Source: DASVDE01 sp035558955 (lineage in GTDB: Bacteria; Actinomycetota; Thermoleophilia; Solirubrobacterales; 70-9). Taken from it: DNA of 27,599 nt. Positions 22,102-27,599 of the stretch are shown here, in pieces. Where the stretch lies: the NCBI GenBank assembly GCA_035558955.1, contig DATMBX010000121.1, positions 1 to 27,599 of the forward strand. The letters run 5' to 3'. Below the pieces are notes generated by a model. The model worked only from the letters and a program-made list of their open reading frames with translations. It made no database searches and was not told where the DNA came from. Position 1 is the first letter of the stretch, and each line of letters opens with the position of its first letter. Position numbers and translations under genes: made by a program.

Positions 22102-22109
22102 TCTGCGCC

Positions 22110-22115
22110 TATACC
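22110..22115 (+). promoter_or_regulatory. Candidate -10 of the GT-C-like gene (leaderless)
   Basis: TATACC, eight bases before the GTG at 22124. It favours that start over the in-frame GTG at 22097, which lies upstream of this -10. Confidence 0.45.
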
Positions 22116-22123
22116 GTGCCCCG

Positions 22124-23746
22124 GTGCTCCGCCGCTGGCTGACGCCCGCCGCTTGGATCGCCGCCGTGACGGCGGTCCTGCTCCTGCTCTTCCCCTACGG
22201 GTTCCCCAACTACGACACGATCTACGCCCTCCTCTGGGGACGGGAGATGGCTCATGGCATGAGCCCCGACATGGGCGCGGCGCTGCCCCCCACCCCGCAT
22301 CCGCTGGCGGAGCTGTTCGGCCTGGCCGCGACTCCGCTCGGGGACGGCGCGATCGACCTGACGATGGCCCTCGCCTACGCCTCACTGGGTTTGATCGGCT
22401 ACCTCGTCTACCGGCTCGGATCGCTCTGGTTCGACCGGCCGATCGGCGCAGTCGCGGCGCTGATCGTCCTCACCCGCGCCCCCTATCTCTCCAACGGCCT
22501 GCGCGCCTACATCGACCTCCCGTACATCGTCCTCGTGCTCGGCGCGCTGGTGCTGGAAACACGACGGCAGGAAGCGATCGCGGGAGAACAGACGAAGACG
22601 GGGGAATCGACAGGGCCTCGAGGAGAGTTGAAAAACGGGCTGGGTAGGGAATGGCTGGTCTTGGCCTTGCTGGCCCTGGCGGGCCTGCTGCGCCCAGAAG
22701 CTTGGCTCTTTTCTCTGGCGTACCTCGCATATCTGCTGCTTGTGCCCGAACAATCGGCGCGCGACCGTGAAGGGGAGGAGAGGACACCCCTCGAACGGGC
22801 GGATACTCAAAGTGCCGGCCTAATTAGGCCGGCACTTGTCCGAGCGAGGGGTGTCCTCTCCTCCCCCCGCGGCGCGGCTCTGATCGCGCTGACGCTGGCG
22901 GCGCCGATTCTCTGGGCGCTGTTCGACTGGATCACCGCCGGGTCGCCCACCTACTCGTTCACCGGAACACGGGAAACGGTGGAGACGCTGGAGCGACAGA
23001 CCGGCCCGGTGGACCTCGTCCTTTATGGACCGCGTCGCCTCGGCGAGGTGCTTCAGTGGCCGGGGATGGTGGGTGCGCTCGGCGGCATCGTCTTCGCGCT
23101 GGCGCTGATGCGCCGATCCCGACATTTACCCACCTATAGGGGGGTTAATGCCGGGATCGGCATCGCGGCGGCGGGGTTGGCGCTCGGCGCCTTTGCAATC
23201 CTCGCCACTGCCGGGCTGGCGATCATCCCCCGCTACACGATGCTCGCGGCGGCGGTGCTGGCGGTCTTCGCCGCCTTCGCCCTGCTCGGCTGGCGGCTGC
23301 TGGAGCGCGGCCACCCCTGGCGGCGCGCCTGGCAGGCCTTCGCCGCGGTGGTGGCTCTGATGCTCGTCGCCTGGGCTCCCAACCAGTACGACCTCCTGCA
23401 CCGGGTCGACGTCGACCTCACCAACCAGAGTGAGATCGAAGCCGACCTGAACGAGATCGCCGGCTCCGGAGCCTTCGAGCCCCTCTGCCTACCGATCTCC
23501 GTCCCCAACCACCGCGCCGTCCCGCGCCTTGCCTGGGATCTCGACGTGCCGCCGAGTCGGATCGTCAGCTCATCGGAACAGCGCCAGCCGCGCCGCGGTT
23601 ACTTCCTCAACCCAGCGAGCAAGTTCGTCATCCACAACTTCGTCCTCGACCCCAACGACCCGGCCCGCTTCGAGACCGACGTCCCCTCCGGCTTCCACCC
23701 CGTCGCCCGCAACGAATCCTGGGTCCTCTACCGCCGCTGCGACTGA
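22124..23746 (+). CDS. Polytopic membrane protein, GT-C glycosyltransferase-like, with two palindrome inserts
   Basis: A 540-residue protein with about 10-12 hydrophobic segments between residues 8 and 440 and a soluble C-terminal part of about 100 residues. The first extracytoplasmic loop has PNYDTIYALLWGREMAHG with an acidic residue, and the second part has RAYIDLPYIVLVLGALVLET and LLRPEAWLFSLAYLAYLLL. This layout resembles GT-C mannosyl-/arabinosyl-type transferases, which use polyprenyl-phosphate sugars, but no definite family signature is visible, so the call is tentative. Two hydrophilic segments (about 217-248 and 330-346) are encoded by palindromes at 22772 and 23112. The GTG at 22124 is preferred because TATACC lies eight bases upstream. 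Confidence 0.6.
   Translation: MLRRWLTPAAWIAAVTAVLLLLFPYGFPNYDTIYALLWGREMAHGMSPDMGAALPPTPHPLAELFGLAATPLGDGAIDLTMALAYASLGLIGYLVYRLGSLWFDRPIGAVAALIVLTRAPYLSNGLRAYIDLPYIVLVLGALVLETRRQEAIAGEQTKTGESTGPRGELKNGLGREWLVLALLALAGLLRPEAWLFSLAYLAYLLLVPEQSARDREGEERTPLERADTQSAGLIRPALVRARGVLSSPRGAALIALTLAAPILWALFDWITAGSPTYSFTGTRETVETLERQTGPVDLVLYGPRRLGEVLQWPGMVGALGGIVFALALMRRSRHLPTYRGVNAGIGIAAAGLALGAFAILATAGLAIIPRYTMLAAAVLAVFAAFALLGWRLLERGHPWRRAWQAFAAVVALMLVAWAPNQYDLLHRVDVDLTNQSEIEADLNEIAGSGAFEPLCLPISVPNHRAVPRLAWDLDVPPSRIVSSSEQRQPRRGYFLNPASKFVIHNFVLDPNDPARFETDVPSGFHPVARNESWVLYRRCD
22772..22866. repeat. Nested perfect palindrome inside the GT-C-like gene
   Basis: Two exact 22-bp outer arms (22772-22793 and 22845-22866; the first starts GGGGAGGAGAGG and ends CACCCCTCG) enclose a perfect 28-bp palindrome at 22810-22837 whose half is AAGTGCCGGCCTAA. 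The frame stays open across all 95 bases, coding for a charged loop. Perfect complementarity over 72 of 95 bases within a coding sequence is far beyond what codon use would give by chance. Confidence 0.9.
23112..23161. repeat. 50-bp imperfect palindrome inside the GT-C-like gene
   Basis: Symmetry runs from GCCGATCCCG (23112) to GGGATCGGC (23161) around the central CCTATAGG, with three mismatched pairs in 25. The region codes for a short basic loop (SRHLPTYRGVNAG) between hydrophobic segments. AT-rich ATTTACC and GGTTAAT parts depart from local composition. Confidence 0.8.
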
Positions 23747-23782
23747 GCCGGCGGAGCGGCCGGCCTGCAAGCATCCAGCCCA

Positions 23783-24673
23783 ATGGCGGCGATTGAGCTT
23801 CGAGGAGTGGTGAAGAGATTTGGCCCGATCACGGCGGTGGACGGGCTCGACCTAGACGTGCCGGAAGGCATCTGCCTCGGCCTGCTCGGGCCCAATGGCG
23901 CCGGCAAGTCGACGACGATGCGGCTGCTGACCGGGCAGGCGATCGCCGACGCCGGCGAACTGAGCGTGCTGGGGCACGAGCTGCCACAGGAGTCGAAGGC
24001 CGCCCGCGCCGTGATGGGAGTCGTCCCGCAGCTCGACAACCTCGACGTCGACGTCACGGTCGAGGAGAACCTGGCGGTGTTCGCGCGGCTCTATCGGGTG
24101 CGCGACGTGCGCGGCGCGGTCGACGCCGCGCTCGACCTGGCTCGCCTGCGCGAGCGCCGCGGCGACGCGGTGGACGAGCTCTCCGGCGGGATGCGCCGCC
24201 GCCTGCTGCTGGCGCGCGGCCTGGTCCACGACCCCCAGCTCCTGCTGCTCGACGAGCCGACCGTCGGCCTGGACCCGCAGATCCGCACGGAGCTGTGGTC
24301 CCTGATCGACAATCTCCGCACCCGCGGCAAGACGATCCTGATGTCAACTCACTACATCGAGGAGGCCGAGCGCCTTGCCGACGAGGTGGCGGTGATGGCG
24401 AACGGGACGATCATCGCTCGCGGCCGCCCGTCGGAGCTGATCGACGAGCACGCCGGCGAGCAGACGGCCGAGGTCTACGCGCCACCCGAGCGCCTCACCG
24501 AAGTGCGGGCGGCGGCCGAGGGCGCCGGCCTGCGGGTGCGCAAGGCCGGGCCGGCGGTGGCAATCGTCGGCGCCGAGCGCGCCATCGACGGAGTGGTGCC
24601 CGAGGACGCGGTCTTCCGCGCCGCAACGCTGGAGGACGTCTTCGTGATGCTGACCGGGGAAGAGGCGGAATGA
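23783..24673 (+). CDS. ABC transporter ATP-binding protein (ABC-2 exporter type)
   Basis: A 296-residue ATPase of the DrrA/NodI-like subfamily. Walker A is GPNGAGKSTT (about 36-45), the Q-loop is in GVVPQLDNLD, the signature is ELSGGMRRRLLLARGL (about 132-147), Walker B is LLLLDEPTVGLDP, and the switch histidine is in ILMSTHYIEEAERLADE. The C-terminal ~75 residues form the usual accessory domain (LTEVRAAAEGAGLRV onward). It powers export by the adjacent permease; the ATPase stop overlaps the permease ATG (ATGA). Cargo is unknown: drug, lipid or polysaccharide. It starts 36 bases after the GT-C-like gene, so a joint role in envelope glycan or lipid export is possible but unproven. Confidence 0.94.
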   Translation: MAAIELRGVVKRFGPITAVDGLDLDVPEGICLGLLGPNGAGKSTTMRLLTGQAIADAGELSVLGHELPQESKAARAVMGVVPQLDNLDVDVTVEENLAVFARLYRVRDVRGAVDAALDLARLRERRGDAVDELSGGMRRRLLLARGLVHDPQLLLLDEPTVGLDPQIRTELWSLIDNLRTRGKTILMSTHYIEEAERLADEVAVMANGTIIARGRPSELIDEHAGEQTAEVYAPPERLTEVRAAAEGAGLRVRKAGPAVAIVGAERAIDGVVPEDAVFRAATLEDVFVMLTGEEAE

Positions 24674-25458
24674 CCGCGGAGGCAGTGCGCGTGCGGCGGC
24701 TGGACCCGGCGGCGATCGGCGGGGTGATGAGCCGCGAGGTCGCCAACTTCCGCACCTACTGGCGCGGGACCACCTTCTCCAGCGTGCTGGAGCCGATCGT
24801 CTACCTGCTCGCCTTCGGGCTCGGGCTGGGAGCGACGCTGGTCGCCGACGTCGACGGCCTTCCCTACGTCGAGTTCGTCGGCACCGGCATGGTCGCGACG
24901 GCGGTGATCTTCTCCAGCGCCCTGCCGGCGATGTTCGGCACCTTCGTCAAGCACCGCTTCCAGAACACCTACGACGCGATCCTCGCGGCGCCGGTCGACG
25001 TCGAGGAGCTGGTCACGGCGGAGATGCTCTGGATCGGGATCCGCTCCGGCTTCTACGGCTGCTTCCCGCTGCTGGTGACGATGGGATTTGGCCTCGATCC
25101 CGCACCCGGGATGCTGCTGGTGCCGCTGTTCTGCTTCGTCACCGCGCTCGGCTTCGCCGGCTTCGGCATCGCTGTCGCGGCAACCGTCGCCAAGATCGAC
25201 CAGTTCAGCTACGTCACCACGCTCTTCGTCACGCCCCTCTTCCTCGTCGCCGGCACCTTCTTCCCGATCGACGGCCTGCCCGAGGGATTCCAGATCCTGG
25301 CTCAGCTCAACCCCCTGCACCAGCTGGTCGAACTGGTTCGCGGCGGCGCCTTCGGCTTCGAGGCGGTCGACATAGCCAGGTTCGCCTTCCTCGTCGGCTT
25401 CGCCCTGATCATGTGGCGCGTGGCGGTGCGTCGCATGGAGCGCCGCCTGATCGATTGA
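24670..25458 (+). CDS. ABC-2 type permease
   Basis: A 262-residue membrane protein with six hydrophobic segments, forming the pore partner of the preceding ATPase. The N-terminal part reads EVANFRTYWRGTTFSSVLEP. The permease signature region is ATVAKIDQFSYVTTLFVTPL followed by LVAGTFFPIDGLPEGFQILA and QLNPLHQLVELVRG, which is typical of NodJ/DrrB-like permeases. It overlaps the ATPase gene by four bases. A homodimer is expected because only one permease gene is present. Confidence 0.93.
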   Translation: MTAEAVRVRRLDPAAIGGVMSREVANFRTYWRGTTFSSVLEPIVYLLAFGLGLGATLVADVDGLPYVEFVGTGMVATAVIFSSALPAMFGTFVKHRFQNTYDAILAAPVDVEELVTAEMLWIGIRSGFYGCFPLLVTMGFGLDPAPGMLLVPLFCFVTALGFAGFGIAVAATVAKIDQFSYVTTLFVTPLFLVAGTFFPIDGLPEGFQILAQLNPLHQLVELVRGGAFGFEAVDIARFAFLVGFALIMWRVAVRRMERRLID

Positions 25459-25480
25459 CGGTGGCGACGAAGAAAATGGA

Positions 25481-25746
25481 CCGTGCGCCCCGCCTTCGAA
25501 GCGAGGTCACCGGGCGTGTCCGTCGCGTTTGGCTCGAGCCGGGCTCGCCTGCGGCACCCGCGGCATCCGCTTAAGGCTGCTTCCTTCCGGACCTGACCTG
25601 ATTCGCGTGCCCACGTCGCGCAGGACCCGGCCGTCAACGCCGCCCGCGGCGCACTGACCCCGACGGCCAGCCCCTCGGAACGGGATTCGGCCCCGCTAGA
25701 GCGGATTGCGGATTACAGGGCACCGCTAATTCCCCGCCTAGCACGG
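25481..25746 (-). ncRNA. ffs: Signal recognition particle RNA, large (Alu-domain) bacterial form
   Basis: The 266-base RNA reads on the minus strand. Its ends pair (CCGTGC at the 5' end, GCACGG at the 3' end). The 5' Alu-type domain (about 25690-25746) has CCGTGCTAGGCGGGGA and AGCGGTGCCCTGTAA, close to the Bacillus subtilis scRNA. The S domain tip at 25575-25598 carries the Ffh-binding core GGTCAGGTCCGGAAGGAAGC, and GGGTCCTGCGC and GTGCCGCAGG pair beside it. It forms the SRP with Ffh to target nascent membrane proteins. The long form contrasts with the ~110-base 4.5S RNA of proteobacteria. A T-rich stretch (TTTTCTTC) follows the 3' end. Confidence 0.95.
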
Positions 25747-25756
25747 TCCGTTAGCG

Positions 25757-25762
25757 ATCCTA
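25757..25762 (-). promoter_or_regulatory. Candidate -10 of the SRP RNA gene
   Basis: TAGGAT on the minus strand, ten bases before the conserved 5' end of the RNA. The same hexamer on the plus strand at 25781-25786 serves the antiporter, so the two divergent promoters are nearly superimposed. Confidence 0.5.
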
Positions 25763-25780
25763 CAGCCCTCCGCTCCGGCA

Positions 25781-25786
25781 TAGGAT
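25781..25786 (+). promoter_or_regulatory. Candidate -10 of the CPA2 antiporter gene
   Basis: TAGGAT, 12 bases before the TTG at 25799; a leader of about five bases is implied. It mirrors the minus-strand TAGGAT of the SRP RNA gene. Confidence 0.4.
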
Positions 25787-25798
25787 CGGCGAGCTCCC

Positions 25799-27013
25799 TT
25801 GATCGAGGTCGACACAGAGTCGTTTTTCGTGATCGTCGTGGTCGCGGCCGTCGCGGCGATCACGGTCGCCGCCGTGCCGCGCCGCTTCGCCCCGCCGGTC
25901 GTCGTGGTCGAGCTGCTGCTGGGAATCGTCGTCGGGCCCGAGGTACTCGACCTCGCCAGAACCGACGACTTCATCGACTTCTTCTCCAACCTCGGCCTGG
26001 GAATGCTCTTCTTCTTCGCCGGCTACGAGATCGACTTCGAGCGGATCAAGGGAAGGCCGCTGAAGCTGGGCGCCTGTGGCTGGCTGCTCTCGGTGGCGCT
26101 GGCCTACGGGATCGGCGGGGCGCTCGCCGCCGCCGGGGTGGTGCTCTCCTTCCTCTACACGGGCTCGGCGATGGCGACGACGGCGATCGGCACGCTGATC
26201 CCGATCCTGCGCGACAACGGCGAGCTGAAGACCAAGTTCGGCACCTACCTGCTGGCGGCCGGCGGAGCCGGCGAGTTCGGCCCGATCCTGCTGGTGACGC
26301 TGGTGCTCTCGACCGCGAACCCCCTGCACGAGGCGGCGATCCTGCTGGCGTTCGTGGCCCTGGCCATCGCGATCGCGATGATCTCGGTCCGCTTCGCCTG
26401 GCGCGGCTGGCCGGCGCTGGAGCGAACCTTCGAAGCGAGCAGTCAGCTTGCGGTGCGGGTGACCGTCGTCCTCGTCTTCGGCCTCGTCCTGCTCGCCGGC
26501 AAGCTCGGCCTCGACGTCCTGCTCGGCGGCTTCGTCGCGGGGATGATCACCCGGCTGGCGCTGAGAGGCCATGAGCTCCAGATCTTCGAGTCGAAGCTGA
26601 CGGCGGTCGGCTTCGGCTTCTTCGTCCCCTTCTTCTTCGTCACCAGCGGGATCGCGTTCGACCTCGACGCGCTCGGCTCGGTGACCGCGATGCTGAAGCT
26701 GCTCATGTTCTTCGGCCTCTTCCTCGTCGTGCGAGGAGTCCCGGCTCTTCTCCTCTACCGGGGCGTCCTCGCCGCCCGCGACCGCGCCGCCCTCGCCTTC
26801 TACTCGGCGACCGAGCTCCCTCTGGTCGTGGCGATCACCACCATCGCCATGGACACGGGCAACATGAAGTCCTCAACCGCGGCGGGCCTCGTCGGCGCCG
26901 CGATGCTCTCCACCCTCGTCTTCCCCTTCGTCGCGATGGCCCTGCGCAAGGGCAGCGAGAGAGTCGCCGACGAGACCCAACCGCCGCCGGAAGCAGAGCC
27001 CGCGCCGGCCTGA
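25799..27013 (+). CDS. CPA2-family cation/proton antiporter
   Basis: A 404-residue membrane protein with about 12 hydrophobic segments, starting PPVVVVELLLGIVVGPEVL as in KefB/GerN/NapA-type antiporters. LGLGMLFFFAGYEIDFERIK (about 66-85) and GGFVAGMITRLAL (about 240-252) are typical. It lacks the C-terminal TrkA-N domain of KefB/KefC, so it is a bare transporter. It exchanges sodium or potassium for protons; the ion cannot be read from sequence. The start is a TTG at 25799, which gives the family N terminus; no Shine-Dalgarno precedes it. The C terminus is a proline/glutamate-rich tail. Confidence 0.9.
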   Translation: MIEVDTESFFVIVVVAAVAAITVAAVPRRFAPPVVVVELLLGIVVGPEVLDLARTDDFIDFFSNLGLGMLFFFAGYEIDFERIKGRPLKLGACGWLLSVALAYGIGGALAAAGVVLSFLYTGSAMATTAIGTLIPILRDNGELKTKFGTYLLAAGGAGEFGPILLVTLVLSTANPLHEAAILLAFVALAIAIAMISVRFAWRGWPALERTFEASSQLAVRVTVVLVFGLVLLAGKLGLDVLLGGFVAGMITRLALRGHELQIFESKLTAVGFGFFVPFFFVTSGIAFDLDALGSVTAMLKLLMFFGLFLVVRGVPALLLYRGVLAARDRAALAFYSATELPLVVAITTIAMDTGNMKSSTAAGLVGAAMLSTLVFPFVAMALRKGSERVADETQPPPEAEPAPA

Positions 27014-27051
27014 GCCAAGCCCCCGCCCCGGCCTATGATTGGACCCCTCCC

Positions 27052-27123
27052 GGGCGCGTAGCTCAGTGGGAGAGCGCTCGCTTCACACGCGAGAGGTCGC
27101 TGGTTCGAAACCAGCCGCGCCCA
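27052..27123 (+). tRNA. tRNA-Val (anticodon CAC)
   Basis: A 72-base cloverleaf. The acceptor is GGGCGCG/CGCGCCC with discriminator A, the D arm is GCTC-AGTGGGA-GAGC, the anticodon stem CTCGC/GCGAG holds loop TTCACAC (anticodon CAC, reading GUG), and the T arm is GCTGG-TTCGAAA-CCAGC. All stems are fully paired. The CCA end is not encoded. It stands alone between the antiporter and the toxin gene. Confidence 0.97.
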
Positions 27124-27170
27124 TCGGTTTCCCTTCGTAGAGTCAAAGTCCAGAGCAGGCGCTGCCGCGA

Positions 27171-27575
27171 TCAGCGCAGCAGGCGGATAGCGCAATCCAG
27201 CCCGGGGACTTTGGGCGCCTGTGCATCGCCGGTCACGAGCAGGCCCACGTCCGGGTTGGTCTCCGCCGTGGCGAGGATCAAGGCGTCCGGCATCCGCAGC
27301 AGTTTGAGGCGCGAGCGAAACTCGGCTGCCTTGTCCGCGACGATCGTGTCGACTTGGAGAACCTCGGAGACCAGCTGGGCGAAGAATCCCCGGACCTGGT
27401 CCTCGTCGTGGTGTCCGAGCAAGGCGCCGGTCAGCACCTCGGCGTAGGTCACCACCGAAACCAGCAGTCGCTGCCCGCGAACGAGGTCACGGATCGCCGC
27501 GTCGGCTGCGTCGTGGAGTGCGTCCTTCCGATCGAGAAAGCCGACGACGGCGTCGGAGTCGAGGACTACCGCCAC
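27171..27575 (-). CDS. PIN-domain ribonuclease toxin (VapC type)
   Basis: A 134-residue PIN-domain protein of standard VapC length. The four acidic residues of the metal-binding site are present: D6 in VLDSDAVV, E46 in YAEVLTG, D97 in MPDALILATAE and D117 in VTGDAQ. Such toxins cleave tRNA or rRNA and are held inactive by a VapB antitoxin. The GTG start at 27575 overlaps the end of the upstream gene by ten bases, as usual in vapBC operons. It lies beside a tRNA gene, a common landing place for mobile modules, but no integrase or att repeat is visible. Confidence 0.88.
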   Translation of the reverse strand: MAVVLDSDAVVGFLDRKDALHDAADAAIRDLVRGQRLLVSVVTYAEVLTGALLGHHDEDQVRGFFAQLVSEVLQVDTIVADKAAEFRSRLKLLRMPDALILATAETNPDVGLLVTGDAQAPKVPGLDCAIRLLR

Positions 27576-27599
27576 TCCTCGCGCAGTCCTTCCACGCGC
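27566..27599 (-). CDS. C-terminal end of the probable VapB antitoxin (cut by window edge)
   Basis: Only the last ten codons are in the window, ending RVEGLREEWR and TAG. The frame overlaps the toxin start by ten bases. The identity is inferred from position alone; the DNA-binding part lies beyond base 27599. Confidence 0.55.
   Translation of the reverse strand, partial: RVEGLREEWR

Noticed and set aside
22089..22385. Upstream extension of the dnaX frame
   Set aside because: It is a shadow of the divergent membrane-protein gene; the DnaX family N terminus begins near 22088.
22560..22640. Another palindromic insert in the hydrophilic loop of the GT-C-like protein
   Set aside because: The stretch is purine-rich and compositionally odd, but no inverted repeat longer than about 8 bases was found.
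1..27599. CRISPR array, prophage, insertion sequence or integron
   Set aside because: No regularly spaced repeats, transposase, integrase or phage structural gene was seen; the vapBC pair beside a tRNA lacks any visible att repeat.

Overview
The window is very GC-rich and gene-dense. Starts at GTG and TTG are common and most starts lack a Shine-Dalgarno. It looks chromosomal and actinobacterial. The combination of a Bacillus-like large SRP RNA, a eukaryote-type isocitrate dehydrogenase beside a cytosolic-type malate dehydrogenase, and a class E succinate dehydrogenase suggests Thermoleophilia (Solirubrobacterales-like). That placement is inference: no 16S or marker search could be run.

Layout. 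1-936 (-): start of lon overlapping an hsp20 gene, then a 61-residue four-cysteine protein. 1072-2211 (+): a fatty-acid-hydroxylase-family membrane enzyme and an AT-hook/helix-turn-helix DNA-binding protein. 2231-4467 (-): icd and mdh, a TCA pair. 4568-6310 (+): an AidB-like acyl-CoA dehydrogenase, converging on a site-2 protease with CBS domains (6285-7466, -). 7607-11312 (+): sdhA-sdhB-sdhE, overlapping end to end. 11326-13151 (+): a structured leader, a NhaD/ArsB-like ion transporter and a CBS protein. 13140-15478 (-): aspartokinase and aspartate-semialdehyde dehydrogenase. 15572-17710 (+): an MMPL/RND transporter. 17804-22088 (-): dnaX-ybaB-recR, then a degenerate GGDEF protein and a MerR-like regulator. 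22124-25458 (+): a GT-C-like membrane protein and an ABC-2 ATPase/permease pair. 25481-25746 (-): large SRP RNA. 25799-27013 (+): a CPA2 antiporter. Then tRNA-Val(CAC) and a vapBC-type toxin locus cut by the window end.

The genes are mostly housekeeping: TCA cycle (icd, mdh, sdhABE), aspartate-family amino acid synthesis, replication/recombination, protein quality control and ion homeostasis. The least expected signal is in the DNA. Long, often nested palindromes occur in divergent promoter regions (two of them are copies of one ~45 bp element), at convergent gene ends, and inside open reading frames (AidB-like, dnaX and twice in the GT-C-like gene), where they are translated as extra loop or linker residues. 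A second theme is leaderless expression: about a dozen genes have a -10-like hexamer 6-12 nt before the start codon.
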